The translations under genes were made by a program, and so were the position numbers. From JAFAMB01 sp963775805 (GTDB taxonomy: Bacteria > Verrucomicrobiota > Verrucomicrobiia > Chthoniobacterales > JAFAMB01), in the NCBI GenBank assembly GCA_963775805.1, contig CAVZKG010000001.1, positions 1,612,001 through 1,676,000 of the forward strand: a DNA stretch of 64,000 nt, read 5' to 3'. The notes below the pieces were generated by a model. That model had not been told where the DNA came from and searched no databases. It worked only from the letters and a program-made list of their open reading frames with translations. Positions 18,383 through 27,719 of the stretch are shown here, in pieces. Position 1 is the stretch's first letter. Each line of letters starts with the position of its first letter.

Positions 18383-19321
18383 TCAATCGCGACGCTCGAC
18401 GCTGGCCCACAACTTCATGACCGCATCGTAAACCGAGTTCACGGAAATCCGCTTCATGCATTCGACGTCATAACTGCAGTGTTCACCCTTGTCGACGTGG
18501 ATCAAGCAGGGGCCGCAGGGCATCTCCACGAAAAGATTGACGTTCTCCTTATAACCGACCATTCCCGGTGTGCGCGATCCTCCGAAAATTACGACAGAAG
18601 GAATATTCAAGCCGTTCGCCGCGTGCATTAGAAAGCTATCAGGGCCCACATGGAGCTTCGCGAAATTTAGAACGGCCATCGATTCACGCATACTCAACTT
18701 CCCGGCGAATCGGGAGACTCCCTCTATTTCCGGTTCTCTGTTGTCGCCTAATTGAACAAGCATGAATTGATCGCGAAGCCGGCCCAGCAGCTCAACCCAT
18801 GACGCTACTGGCCAATTCTTGACCGGTTCTCGGCTTATCATGTTAAATGTTAGAATCGGCTTTTTGTCTTCACCCACACGCCCACGGGCTATTGCTCGCT
18901 CTTCATCAGAAAGATATACTTGACCTCGATAGTCATAGTGGCCAATTCCGAGATGAGTTAAAGTCTGGCGCAACAAATTGGTCTTCGTATCTTTGCGATC
19001 TAAGAGATCGAGATACCAGTGCCACACACAGAAGAACCCCTCCGGTTCGTTCAATGTCTCGATGTTAGGATCCAGCTGGAGCAATTCCGGGTTTCGGGTC
19101 AAACAGTTAATGCGGATTCGGGGAAAGTGCTCGTGAATATGCCGGCAGACAATGCCGGTAAGAAGGGTGTCTCCCGGGGCGCCAAATGCATCGAAAACCG
19201 TCAGACGCGCACCAAGCCAATGAAGCCAAACCGGATGGCGCGTGAACAAGTCGTTTATTTTCCATCGGATTGCGCCACGCAATCCGGAGTCATTTCTGCG
19301 CAGAGGTGTAACGTCCGTCAT
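18383..19321 (-). CDS. Glycosyltransferase family 9 (heptosyltransferase-like)
   Basis: A 312-residue GT9 protein. The N-terminal signature is altered: LTVFDAFGAPGDTLLTGIVCRHI stands where the family usually has R-x-x-x-x-G-D. The donor half is clearer, with LTFNMISREPVKNWPVASWVELL and LHVGPDSFLMHAANGLNIPSVVIFGG. Several Cys residues cluster near the end (CGPC, HCSYDVEC). The ATG overlaps the stop of the GT4 gene upstream (ATGA), so translation is coupled. It converges with the plus-strand FkbM gene. Confidence 0.83.
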   Translation of the reverse strand: MTDVTPLRRNDSGLRGAIRWKINDLFTRHPVWLHWLGARLTVFDAFGAPGDTLLTGIVCRHIHEHFPRIRINCLTRNPELLQLDPNIETLNEPEGFFCVWHWYLDLLDRKDTKTNLLRQTLTHLGIGHYDYRGQVYLSDEERAIARGRVGEDKKPILTFNMISREPVKNWPVASWVELLGRLRDQFMLVQLGDNREPEIEGVSRFAGKLSMRESMAVLNFAKLHVGPDSFLMHAANGLNIPSVVIFGGSRTPGMVGYKENVNLFVEMPCGPCLIHVDKGEHCSYDVECMKRISVNSVYDAVMKLWASVERRD

Positions 19322-20514
19322 AAATCCGCTGCGAGTACTTCATAGCATCGGCGCGCGACGTCCGTCCATGTCCATCGGCGCACTCGCCGGCTGACTTCCT
19401 CGCTATTGTTTAGTTTCGAGGTCTTAACGCTGGCCTGCATCGCATCCGCGAATTCCTCAAAATCGCCAGCTTCGACGAAGTGCACTTGATTGAACGCATC
19501 GTAGGTCATGACTTGCTCGGCAAATGACGGGATATTCGAACAAATAATTTCTTTCCCGCGGATCAACGCTTCGGCAAGCGGCAACCCAAAACCTTCGTAG
19601 CGTGACGGCAGGACGATACATCTGGCTGAAGCATAAAGTGATTCGATCTCCGCCGCTGAAACGTCGCCGGCGATGGTAATCCGTTTCCCCAATTCGCCAC
19701 TATGCTCCACGAGAAATTGGCGTGCCTCCTCCATTGAAGGATTGCCAAGAGATTTCCCTGCCAAAAATCCATCCATCCCGGGACCTGACAATACCGCTCG
19801 ATAATCCAACCCGCGCCTCGCCAAAAGAAGGCAAGCTCGGAAAAAAATCAAATGCCCCTTGTGCGGATTGGACGCGGCCGGCATATAAAAATCGAAACGC
19901 TGTCCGACGACGGCCGATGCCGGCGCTAGCTTTAAGGCTGCTACGGCAAGCGGCATCACATGAATTTTCGAGGCATATTCGGGAGCCATTCGTCCCAGTT
20001 CTTTTCGGGTAAACTCTGAAATAGCGAGGATCGCATGCGCCGTTTCCAACCATCGAAGCATGTTCTTTTTGATAGCATCCGGAATGGACGGATTTACATC
20101 ACAGATCACTCCAACGATCGGTAATTCCGTGTCCGGTGGCGGCTGACTAAACACGCATGTTGTCAAAAAGCACTCGGCACGATTTTGTCTCGCAACCAGG
20201 CGCAATCGCTCGTTCGTTATCCTGCGCAAAACGCTTGCTTTGATACGCGACCGGCTAACAGGTTCCGGAAACCGGCGCGCTAGCGCAACACCTAACCAAG
20301 GCAACGTTCGCCTGGGCCAGTTAAGGTCTTCGATTTGCAGGTTAGCGATCTCTGGTATTTTCTGTCTGAACGAAGAAGCAGCAGGCTGCGGAAGCACCCA
20401 GACAACGGACTCGCATAATCGCGACAATTCCGGGATCAGGTTGACGCGAATCGTTTCAACGCCACCGTCGATTATTTCTTCATCGACAACAAGCAACCTC
20501 AGTCGATTTTCCAT
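19318..20514 (-). CDS. Glycosyltransferase family 4
   Basis: 398 residues from the ATG giving MENRLRLLVVDEEII, five nt after the FkbM stop; the frame extends 14 codons into that gene. The N-terminal acceptor domain has VDEEIIDGGVETIRVNL. The GT1 half has FYMPAASNPHKGHLIFFRA and RCIVLPSRYEGFGLPLAEALIRGKEIICSN, a textbook E-x7-E donor site. It transfers an unknown sugar in the polysaccharide pathway and is bracketed by FkbM and GT9 genes with coupled junctions. Confidence 0.9.
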   Translation of the reverse strand: MENRLRLLVVDEEIIDGGVETIRVNLIPELSRLCESVVWVLPQPAASSFRQKIPEIANLQIEDLNWPRRTLPWLGVALARRFPEPVSRSRIKASVLRRITNERLRLVARQNRAECFLTTCVFSQPPPDTELPIVGVICDVNPSIPDAIKKNMLRWLETAHAILAISEFTRKELGRMAPEYASKIHVMPLAVAALKLAPASAVVGQRFDFYMPAASNPHKGHLIFFRACLLLARRGLDYRAVLSGPGMDGFLAGKSLGNPSMEEARQFLVEHSGELGKRITIAGDVSAAEIESLYASARCIVLPSRYEGFGLPLAEALIRGKEIICSNIPSFAEQVMTYDAFNQVHFVEAGDFEEFADAMQASVKTSKLNNSEEVSRRVRRWTWTDVARRCYEVLAADL

Positions 20515-20519
20515 CGCTA

Positions 20520-21350
20520 TCAGCGTCTGTAAAGATGGACGCCAGATGAATACCATCCATTGTCAAAAAAATACTCGCGACGCGGTTGGATCGTTTGCAC
20601 AAACCGAAACCGACGCTGCTCGATCGCTCGTCGCAAACGCTGCTCGCCGGTTCCTTCGCGATCCGAAGAATGCCATTCGACGAGAAGCGAGGAAGCGTGC
20701 CGATAGACCCCCTCGTAACTCTCGAAAAAGTCGTATTCGCCTCCTTCAATATCGACTTTAATCAGGTCGTACGGTGGCGGGAACGCTTTGAGAATATCGG
20801 TGGGCGATACAGTTCGAACGCTACTCACCTTGCGTATGCCGGCGACACTCAAATCCGTAGAAGATCCCATCCCGTCGCGCAAGCCAAAGTCATGGACGCC
20901 CTCCTGACTCGAAATCAGGCCCCAGATCAACTCGCAGTTTTTCCCGATCTGATTTCGCTCAATCGTTTTCTGCGTCAGTTCCTTCATCCGTGCATCTGCG
21001 TCAATCAGCAACGCATTCCATTCGCTGTCTCCGGATTGCGCCTGCTTCCAGGCGAGGTAGAGCGTGAAGTAACCAGCATGGCAGCCCAAATCAATCCATC
21101 GCTTCGGGAGTCCTGTCTCGGCAAGAAAGGAACCGTACTCACTTGCTGCAAAAATCTCAGCAAATGAATAGAGCGCATCGTGTTCGGGAATCGGACAGAC
21201 GAATCCTTTCGACAGCGGAATGATTAGCTCCAACTCTTTATACCATCTGTACTTTATTTCGAAAACTACGCGACGACGGATTGCCGGAATTCCAAGCAAC
21301 GCAATAAGCGGGAACTTCAGGCATTTTCCAATCTGTTTCGGTAAACTCAC
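20520..21350 (-). CDS. FkbM-family methyltransferase
   Basis: 276 residues from a GTG that forms a GTGA overlap with the stop of the Wzt-like gene; a start at 21389 would overlap that gene by 43 nt. Motif I is WIDLGCHAGYFTLYLAW, the family block is YDLIKVDIEGGEYDFFESYE, and the end is WYSSGVHLYRR. It is a close paralogue of the plus-strand gene at 17502-18335, almost identical in length. The cytoplasmic role is probably O-methylation of a glycan residue. In ABC-exported O-antigens terminal methylation can act as the export tag, so its place directly after Wzt is suggestive. Confidence 0.91.
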   Translation of the reverse strand: MSLPKQIGKCLKFPLIALLGIPAIRRRVVFEIKYRWYKELELIIPLSKGFVCPIPEHDALYSFAEIFAASEYGSFLAETGLPKRWIDLGCHAGYFTLYLAWKQAQSGDSEWNALLIDADARMKELTQKTIERNQIGKNCELIWGLISSQEGVHDFGLRDGMGSSTDLSVAGIRKVSSVRTVSPTDILKAFPPPYDLIKVDIEGGEYDFFESYEGVYRHASSLLVEWHSSDREGTGEQRLRRAIEQRRFRFVQTIQPRREYFFDNGWYSSGVHLYRR

Positions 21351-22582
21351 AATGTCTGAACCGGATTCGCGGTTTGATCGATCTCCCATCGAAGCATCGG
21401 CAGCAGGAGACCGCGGCGATCATAACGGCTTGTCAGTCGTCGGGACTCAATGATTCGAAAAAGGATGGCATCCTCGTGATCGTAAGTTTGCTGGTGTGTG
21501 CCACTATTTATTTTCAGGAGGTAGTTCCCGATGTTTAGCAAATCTCCTGGCATCCGGATTCGCGCACAATAATTGCCCGGACTACGTCGTTCATATCGAT
21601 CCGGATCAGTGTCATGATCCCCCGAGGTGAGCAAGTGCACCCCGTCCGCCGAAAAGATGTAGAATTCGACCAGGACGTTTCGAATCGATTCTCGCACGAC
21701 GAAGCGGAGTTCGACGACAAATCCTGTATCGGCTTCGAATTCTTCCTGTGGGGTTTCCCCGCTATCCAGTAATCTGGCTTCGAGGATTTGCAACGGATGC
21801 GCAGTTCGCTTCTGCGCATTCCACATTCCGCCACCGCCGCTGTGATCAGCGAGGTATTGGTTCACGACTTTTTGAGTTGCCCCAAACTCCACGACTTCGC
21901 CCTGATTTAAATACAACGCTTTATGGGTGAGAGCGCTAATGGCGCCCATATTGTGGCTGACAAAGACAATGGTTCGGCCATGGGTCGTCACGTCACGCAT
22001 TTTGCCGATGCACTTTCTCTGGAACTCGGTGTCGCCTACCGCCAGCACCTCATCCACAAGCAAAATATCTGAGTTCAAGTGCGCCGCTACGGCGAATGCG
22101 AGCCGGACGTACATGCCGCTGCTATAACGTTTCACGGGCGTATCCAGGAATTGGCGTATCCCGGCGAACTCAACGATCGACTCAAATTGTGCCGAGATCT
22201 CACGCCTTGCCATCCCGAGTATCGCGCCGTTCAAATAAATATTTTCGCGCCCCGTCAATTCTGGATGAAACCCGGTTCCAACCTCTAGTAGACTGCCGAC
22301 TCTGCCATATAAATCGACGCTCCCGGTTGTCGGCTCCGTAATTCGGCTCAATATCTTCAATAATGTCGATTTACCAGCGCCGTTTCGTCCGATGATCCCG
22401 AGAACCTCGCCACTGTGAATCTCGATTGAGACGTCGCGTAGCGCCCAAAACTCTTTCCGACCTGAAGTCACAGCGCGACCAAATTTTGTTACCGCTTCCG
22501 CCAAAGTTGTCGGGCGAGCGGAAGAATCGGCAATCCGGTACATTTTACTAACATTCTTGATCGATATCGCGAGATCGGTCAT
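21347..22582 (-). CDS. Polysaccharide ABC exporter ATP-binding protein, Wzt-like
   Basis: 411 residues. The N-terminal ABC ATPase has Walker A GIIGRNGAGKSTLLKIL (about residue 60), the signature VKRYSSGMYVRLAFAVA, Walker B ILLVDEVLAVGD and the switch His in VFVSHNMGA. A C-terminal extension of about 170 residues (from roughly ILEARLLDSGETPQEEF) matches the beta-sandwich glycan-binding domain of Wzt proteins that recognise the chain terminus. With the Wzm-like permease 28 nt upstream it would export undecaprenyl-linked polysaccharide across the inner membrane. Confidence 0.94.
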   Translation of the reverse strand: MTDLAISIKNVSKMYRIADSSARPTTLAEAVTKFGRAVTSGRKEFWALRDVSIEIHSGEVLGIIGRNGAGKSTLLKILSRITEPTTGSVDLYGRVGSLLEVGTGFHPELTGRENIYLNGAILGMARREISAQFESIVEFAGIRQFLDTPVKRYSSGMYVRLAFAVAAHLNSDILLVDEVLAVGDTEFQRKCIGKMRDVTTHGRTIVFVSHNMGAISALTHKALYLNQGEVVEFGATQKVVNQYLADHSGGGGMWNAQKRTAHPLQILEARLLDSGETPQEEFEADTGFVVELRFVVRESIRNVLVEFYIFSADGVHLLTSGDHDTDPDRYERRSPGNYCARIRMPGDLLNIGNYLLKINSGTHQQTYDHEDAILFRIIESRRLTSRYDRRGLLLPMLRWEIDQTANPVQTL

Positions 22583-22610
22583 TCGGTAGTCTCAGTCGAG
22601 AATAGAGCCC

Positions 22611-23441
22611 TTATATCAAATCGGCTAACTCGCGTTCTACTCTCTTGAACAGAGCAAGCCCAAGCCCAAAGACCAAAAGAGAAATCGCAACAGCGTAGCC
22701 CACGCTCAAGGCGCCAATATCGCCTTCCGACAGCAGGCTCCAGCGAAGCCCTTCAAAAATGGGAACCAGTGGATTCATCGAAAATAGAGCGCGCCACCTA
22801 TCGGGAACCGCTGCCGTCCGATACGCAACCGGACTGGCAAAGAATAGTAGCTGGACCAAAACCGGTACGACATATTGGACATCCCGGAATCGGACGGACA
22901 GCGCGCCGCTAATCAGACCAAATCCAGCCGCGAACATCATCAGAATCGCTAACCAGATCGGCAGCGAGAGAAGTTCCCAGCCAAATCGGGGGCCAACGAT
23001 CAGGCGTAAGATTACAAAGAATGCAAGACCAACGCCCGCGTCGAGAAGGCCTGACGCCATCGCCGAAATTGGCAATACGAGACGTGGAAAATAGACCTTG
23101 GCAATCAATGCCGAATTCTGCACCAACGACTGACTCGCGCGCGTGAATGCCGTGTTGAAAAGGGTCCATCCGATAAACCCCGCGAAAACAAAGACGAAGA
23201 CGGAACTGTGCTCCGGTTTCGTGATTCCCGCAATCGTTCCAAAGACAAATGCCAGTATGCCGGAGGCGAGCAAAGGTTGTAGTATCACCCATATAATACC
23301 CAATGCCGTCTGGCGATAGCGGAGCTTGATATCTCGAATTGCCAGGGCAACCAGGAGGCCGCGAAATTCCAGGAACTCGCGTAAATCCGGCCATTCGAAC
23401 CCCGCACTGTGCCGAATTCGTACGTGGTAATTATCCGACAT
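22611..23441 (-). CDS. Polysaccharide ABC exporter permease, Wzm-like
   Basis: 276 residues from the ATG giving MSDNYHVRIRH (a GTG seven codons upstream is less likely). It is an ABC-2-type permease with six hydrophobic segments: after the WPDLREFLEFRGLLVALAIRDIKLRYRQTALG amphipathic start come GIIWVILQPLLASGILAFVF, an EHSSVFVFVFAGFIGWTLF segment, and later helices to residue 270. The pattern matches Wzm/TagG/KpsM exporters. It pairs with the Wzt-like ATPase downstream. Confidence 0.93.
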   Translation of the reverse strand: MSDNYHVRIRHSAGFEWPDLREFLEFRGLLVALAIRDIKLRYRQTALGIIWVILQPLLASGILAFVFGTIAGITKPEHSSVFVFVFAGFIGWTLFNTAFTRASQSLVQNSALIAKVYFPRLVLPISAMASGLLDAGVGLAFFVILRLIVGPRFGWELLSLPIWLAILMMFAAGFGLISGALSVRFRDVQYVVPVLVQLLFFASPVAYRTAAVPDRWRALFSMNPLVPIFEGLRWSLLSEGDIGALSVGYAVAISLLVFGLGLALFKRVERELADLI

Positions 23442-23561
23442 GGGAGCGAGAACCGATGGCACAAGCCCGATGTGCCAATCTTAACCTACCGACGATCAAC
23501 CCCAGCCAATTGAACGCCACCCGGAATGGTATCCGTGAGACAGAACCGCTGCGGAACGAAT

Positions 23562-25661
23562 TCAAACTGCGCTCTTCTGCGACCCATAATATTCCGTGTA
23601 CTTGTATTGATAGTACTCCCCGTGGACCTGAGAAACATCGTTGCACACGATGCCAATAACATTGGCTTGCCGTTCCCGCAAAAGTTCGAGTGCTCGTTTG
23701 CAAACCCTTCCTGAAGAATGATAAAAGCGCACCACAAATATTGCTGCATCCAATTTCGGAGCGAGGCTCGTCGAATCATCCGCAGCCATAATCGGGGAGG
23801 AATCGAATATGATGTATTGATACCGGCCGTAAACCTCCCGGAGAATCTCTTCAAGACGGCTTCCGAGAAGCAATTCGCCTGGGTTCTGAGTTGCCTCGCC
23901 ACGCGGAAGCAAATCCAGGCCGGGTACCGAAGTGGGCACGATGCAGTCGTCGACGCTTGATTTACCCTGGAGCAATTCACTTATGCCCGGACCATTCTGG
24001 CGCTCAAGCGCCCGATGGAGCGATCCGCGACGCAGGTCGGCATCCACCAGCAAGACACGCACCTTGGCCAAGGCCATCGTGATTGCCAAGTTCAAAGCGA
24101 TTGTCGACTTTCCTTCGTTCGGGACAGCGCTTGCCACGAGGATCGTCTTTGGCCGTTCACCTTCAAATGGTAAGTAGAGCAGCGAAGAGCGCAGGCCGCG
24201 CAACGACTCAGCAAACGGGTGGCGCGGGTCGTTTTCACGCAGGGGCAGGAGCAAGCCTTTTTGTTTCTGGCTCGGGATCTGCCCGAGGATGTGTTCATCG
24301 AGCCTTGACTGGGTTTCAATCGTTGAAGTGAGGCGATCGTCTATGAAATCCAGGAAAAAGATGATACTTAGCCCTAGCAGAAACCCGCCACAAACTCCGA
24401 TCGCAAAAATTCGTTCTGATCCAAGTTTGATCGGCTGTGCAGGAGTGGCCTTTTCCAGGATTGAGACCAGGTCCTGGTCAACGTTGCGGGTGATATCGAC
24501 TTCATGGAGGCTGTTCACAAGGCGATCGTAGAGTCCCTTGGCTCGATCGAAGTTGCCTTTGATCCGGTTGTAGTCGGCAAGCCGTTCACTGAGCGAAAGT
24601 GCTTTTTTATCCCATTCGGCGATCGCGGCCGTCAGGTTGTCGATCTGCTCTTTGATCGAATCCCGGGCTGCTTTGAATCGATCCAGGCTCTGTTGACGCA
24701 GCGTGGCAATCAATAGCTCCTGTTGCGAAATCTTCTCGGACAGATCCACCATTTTCGGATGCTTCGGACGAAAAATTTTCGCCGCTTCATCGCGTTGGGC
24801 CTTCATCATGGCCAATGACTGTTTGGCCTGAAGATATTGATCTTCGGGCTTCATCCCAGTTCCAAACAACCCTTCCGAATTCGCATCACCGGCTCTTGCA
24901 GCAAGATCGCCTGCATGCGTCGGATTGTTTTGTGTTCGGGAGATGATCTCATCCGGATCCATCGTCGAGAAAAGCTGGTAATCCGTTTTCAAATCGGCCA
25001 GCTGACGATTGAGATTGGCCACGTAAGCACCGGCGCTATTTCCCTCCTGCTCAAGGTACCCAACGTTATTTGCCTTTTGGAAATTCAGCAGATCCTGTTC
25101 GCTCTGCTTCATCTCACGTTCCACGCGCGATATCTCCTCGATGATGGCAGCTTGGGTGTCCTCCGATTTGGTCGAGCGCATCTCTTTCTTTGCAGCGATG
25201 TACTCGGTCATGATCGCGTCCAGCAGCTTTTGGACATACTCCGGCTCGGAGCCCGCCGTGGAGAGAACAAAGATAGAAGCCTGCGGCACCTGGGAAACCG
25301 TTAACGACGTTGGAACGGGTTGAAGTTGCGGATCGGTTGATGCAAGAAGGCCAATCGCTTTTGACTGGACCTCTGAACTCTTCATCAGCTCGGTCTGTGT
25401 CCCAAAGAAATTCGCGAGCTCTTCGCTGAAAACCGCTCCCTGCTGGAAATTAATCCGGCCGCTTACCATCATGCGCCCGGAGGAGACGTAAGCCGCTCGC
25501 TGTTGAAAAACGTTCCACGATGAGATGGCCAGGCCTGCCGCTGTCGTGAAAAATGGGATCCACCAGAATCGCAGACAGGAGCGCAGAAACCGGTACATTT
25601 GCGCTCGAAAACGCTCCCACCAACCACCGTGGTGGCTACTCACTTTTGATAACTCATCCAT
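23562..25661 (-). CDS. Wzc-like polysaccharide co-polymerase with BY-kinase domain
   Basis: A 699-residue inner-membrane protein. A Wzz domain with a first transmembrane helix near residues 30-50 is followed by a long periplasmic coiled coil (about 150-400), a second helix near 425-445 (FAIGVCGGFLLGLSIIFFL) and a cytoplasmic tyrosine-kinase domain. Kinase motifs are Walker A SAVPNEGKST, Walker A' VLLVDADLRRG and Walker B YIIFDSSP. The C-terminus carries a tyrosine cluster (YYQYKYTEYYG), the usual autophosphorylation tail. It controls chain length and couples to the Wza channel. About 120 nt separate it from both the Wzm-like and the Wza-like gene. Confidence 0.95.
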   Translation of the reverse strand: MDELSKVSSHHGGWWERFRAQMYRFLRSCLRFWWIPFFTTAAGLAISSWNVFQQRAAYVSSGRMMVSGRINFQQGAVFSEELANFFGTQTELMKSSEVQSKAIGLLASTDPQLQPVPTSLTVSQVPQASIFVLSTAGSEPEYVQKLLDAIMTEYIAAKKEMRSTKSEDTQAAIIEEISRVEREMKQSEQDLLNFQKANNVGYLEQEGNSAGAYVANLNRQLADLKTDYQLFSTMDPDEIISRTQNNPTHAGDLAARAGDANSEGLFGTGMKPEDQYLQAKQSLAMMKAQRDEAAKIFRPKHPKMVDLSEKISQQELLIATLRQQSLDRFKAARDSIKEQIDNLTAAIAEWDKKALSLSERLADYNRIKGNFDRAKGLYDRLVNSLHEVDITRNVDQDLVSILEKATPAQPIKLGSERIFAIGVCGGFLLGLSIIFFLDFIDDRLTSTIETQSRLDEHILGQIPSQKQKGLLLPLRENDPRHPFAESLRGLRSSLLYLPFEGERPKTILVASAVPNEGKSTIALNLAITMALAKVRVLLVDADLRRGSLHRALERQNGPGISELLQGKSSVDDCIVPTSVPGLDLLPRGEATQNPGELLLGSRLEEILREVYGRYQYIIFDSSPIMAADDSTSLAPKLDAAIFVVRFYHSSGRVCKRALELLRERQANVIGIVCNDVSQVHGEYYQYKYTEYYGSQKSAV

Positions 25662-25783
25662 CGCACGAACAAGGACTGTACGACTTGCCTCTCAAGCACT
25701 TCTGTGGCATCCACTGGCACCGATCACCGAACTCCTTTAACACAACATTCAGAACGCCAATGATCGGACAACGTGCATGCGCA

Positions 25784-26473
25784 TTAAAAATTAATAAGCC
25801 GTTCAGGGACGATAATGGTATCCCCGTCTTCTACGACAGGGTCCTTGTCGGTTCTCCCTTTGTTTACGACCTCGTCCACGTTCACGTAGGTGACCCTTTG
25901 CGGGCCCGCGCCCTTACGGATTAATTTAACCTTCCGCCGGTTTGCAAAGTCCGCAAAACCTCCCGCTCGCATGATCGCCCTGCTGACAGTAAACGTTTCA
26001 CTTGGCGGGATTTCAACCGGGCCCTGGTTCCTAACCTGACCCGTAATATACACCGTTCCCTGTGATTTCAAGGCACCCGCGTCCAGTGCCACAATCACGG
26101 TCGCTTTATAGTAGTAATCCTTTTCGAGCGGCGCTTTGATTTCGTACGCGACCTGTTTGCACGTTTTTCCCGCTGCATGCACTCGGCCAATCAGCGGAAC
26201 CTCCAATTCACCGGAGTCGGTCACAAGAAGAGAGACCGGGGCTTCTTTGTCTTCTACCACTCGCATGCTCAGTCGATCGCCGATTTTCAATGGACGTTTG
26301 TCGTCCAGGACGTCCATTGAATTCGTATATGCGGCCGCCGGAGCCGATCCTCGGAGCACCCGGTCTGCGTCTAATTGGCTTGTCTGTTGCGCAAAAAGTT
26401 TGGGTGCCACTACGCCGATCGGCAGCAAAAGAATCATGGCTGCAAGAAGCCGGTTGAACCAATCAAAATGCAT
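25784..26473 (-). CDS. Wza-like polysaccharide export protein
   Basis: 229 residues from the ATG giving MHFDWFNRLLAAM; a TTG four codons upstream is less likely. A signal peptide (hydrophobic LLAAMILLLPIGVV, cleavage after FAQ) is followed by a Poly_export domain starting at LKIGDRLSMRVVEDKEAPVS and one SLBB domain (VYITGQVRNQGPVEIP). No lipobox Cys is visible, and the protein is shorter than E. coli Wza, so it may be a periplasmic or outer-membrane collar rather than a lipoprotein pore. The start overlaps the end of the barrel gene by 11 nt. Confidence 0.92.
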   Translation of the reverse strand: MHFDWFNRLLAAMILLLPIGVVAPKLFAQQTSQLDADRVLRGSAPAAAYTNSMDVLDDKRPLKIGDRLSMRVVEDKEAPVSLLVTDSGELEVPLIGRVHAAGKTCKQVAYEIKAPLEKDYYYKATVIVALDAGALKSQGTVYITGQVRNQGPVEIPPSETFTVSRAIMRAGGFADFANRRKVKLIRKGAGPQRVTYVNVDEVVNKGRTDKDPVVEDGDTIIVPERLINF

Positions 26474-27719
26474 AGCCAATTCCAAGGAGAACCTGATTGT
26501 CGTAGAAACTGTGCCCCACTAAGTCGGAGCTATTTTCGATGATCTGGTAGCCCCCGTGTAGATTAAGATGCTTCCCGAGCGCGTAGGTCCACTGTATCCC
26601 TCCCCCAACTCGGTTGATATGCTCACTCTCGAACGACCCGTCCGAATCTTCAGAATGCTCGTAATAAGCCGATATGACGGCATTCGTTCGACTGTTTATC
26701 CGCCAAGTTCCTTGGTACCGAACATAAAAAATTTCAGTATAGTTTGTCGTCAACCCAAGCTGCGCTTCGTAACCAAACGAAAGCTGGTTGGTCCAGTAGC
26801 GATTTGCTCTTTGATCAAGCCGAACATTAAAATAGGGGGCATTGAGTTGGGAAGAATCGCCGTTGCCGCCACTGCTCTGAAAATGAAAACCCTGATAGCC
26901 GACTTCAGCGCTCGCTTTTAGGTATCGGCTCAATTGCTCCGTCGCGAAAACGCCAAAACTGTACCCGAGACTGTTATTCTGAAAATCCTCGGTATATCGC
27001 ACATCGGCGAACGTGCTTCGCACACCAACTGAGAATGAGTCGCTCAGCAAAAAAGTCGCACAGAGATAGAGCTGATCCTCATTCTGATTCAAAAAATCGA
27101 AGTCGGAACTGAGAGAATAAAAATTGTAGTGAGTGTACCCGCCGAACAAGATCACTTTGTTCAAGTCCCATGTCACGTTCACCCCGGCGGAATTTTGCAG
27201 TCGCTCGAACTGCGCCACCCGGCTCAAATCGATTTCGTCCAGTGGGTTTTCCTGAATGGAAAACTGGTCGAATATCGTGAATTTGAAATCACCGGCGTAA
27301 ATATCAAAAGCGATTTCCGAATCGGGCGCTATTGAAACAGCGGAAGAATCGAACTGGGCATTATTGAGATATTTAACATAGCCTGCCTGAATTGACAGAC
27401 GCAGGACGTTATCGGGACTGGCCTGCCATAAAACGTTTGCAGTGAGACTCGGCTCGATAAGAAGATCGCTTTTACGGTCCGTTTCAGACAATTCGATGTT
27501 ATCGTCGTAAATGAGGTCGAGGTTCATCGCGAACCCAACGAGCGCTGGGCCAAGTTGCAGATTGTAGTCACCAGTACTGATTGCGGGCTTATTCGCTTCC
27601 GCACTTTGCGAACTGGCTAGAGAAGGCCGGATCGACTCCTGAGCCATCAATCTTTTTTCCGCCAACAGTCCGAAGAGTGCCAAAAGTAAAATGCGCAGCG
27701 TCAAGCGATTTTCACGCAT
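26463..27719 (-). CDS. Outer-membrane beta-barrel protein of polysaccharide export locus
   Basis: 418 residues from the ATG giving MRENRLTLRILLLALFG; a GTG one codon upstream is the alternative. A signal peptide ends near LMAQES. The rest alternates polar and aromatic residues in strand-sized pieces (LDLIYDDNIELSE, VGVRSTFADVRYTEDF, and the terminal VLLGIGYAF ending in Phe), as in BBP2-type putative porins. It is the first gene of the leftward polysaccharide run and overlaps the Wza-like gene, so it probably forms part of the export route through the outer membrane. Confidence 0.85.
   Translation of the reverse strand: MRENRLTLRILLLALFGLLAEKRLMAQESIRPSLASSQSAEANKPAISTGDYNLQLGPALVGFAMNLDLIYDDNIELSETDRKSDLLIEPSLTANVLWQASPDNVLRLSIQAGYVKYLNNAQFDSSAVSIAPDSEIAFDIYAGDFKFTIFDQFSIQENPLDEIDLSRVAQFERLQNSAGVNVTWDLNKVILFGGYTHYNFYSLSSDFDFLNQNEDQLYLCATFLLSDSFSVGVRSTFADVRYTEDFQNNSLGYSFGVFATEQLSRYLKASAEVGYQGFHFQSSGGNGDSSQLNAPYFNVRLDQRANRYWTNQLSFGYEAQLGLTTNYTEIFYVRYQGTWRINSRTNAVISAYYEHSEDSDGSFESEHINRVGGGIQWTYALGKHLNLHGGYQIIENSSDLVGHSFYDNQVLLGIGYAF

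Noticed and set aside
23486..23980. Long minus-strand frame within the Wzc gene
   Set aside because: It is an out-of-frame shadow of the kinase domain, with Cys/Ser-rich low-similarity sequence.
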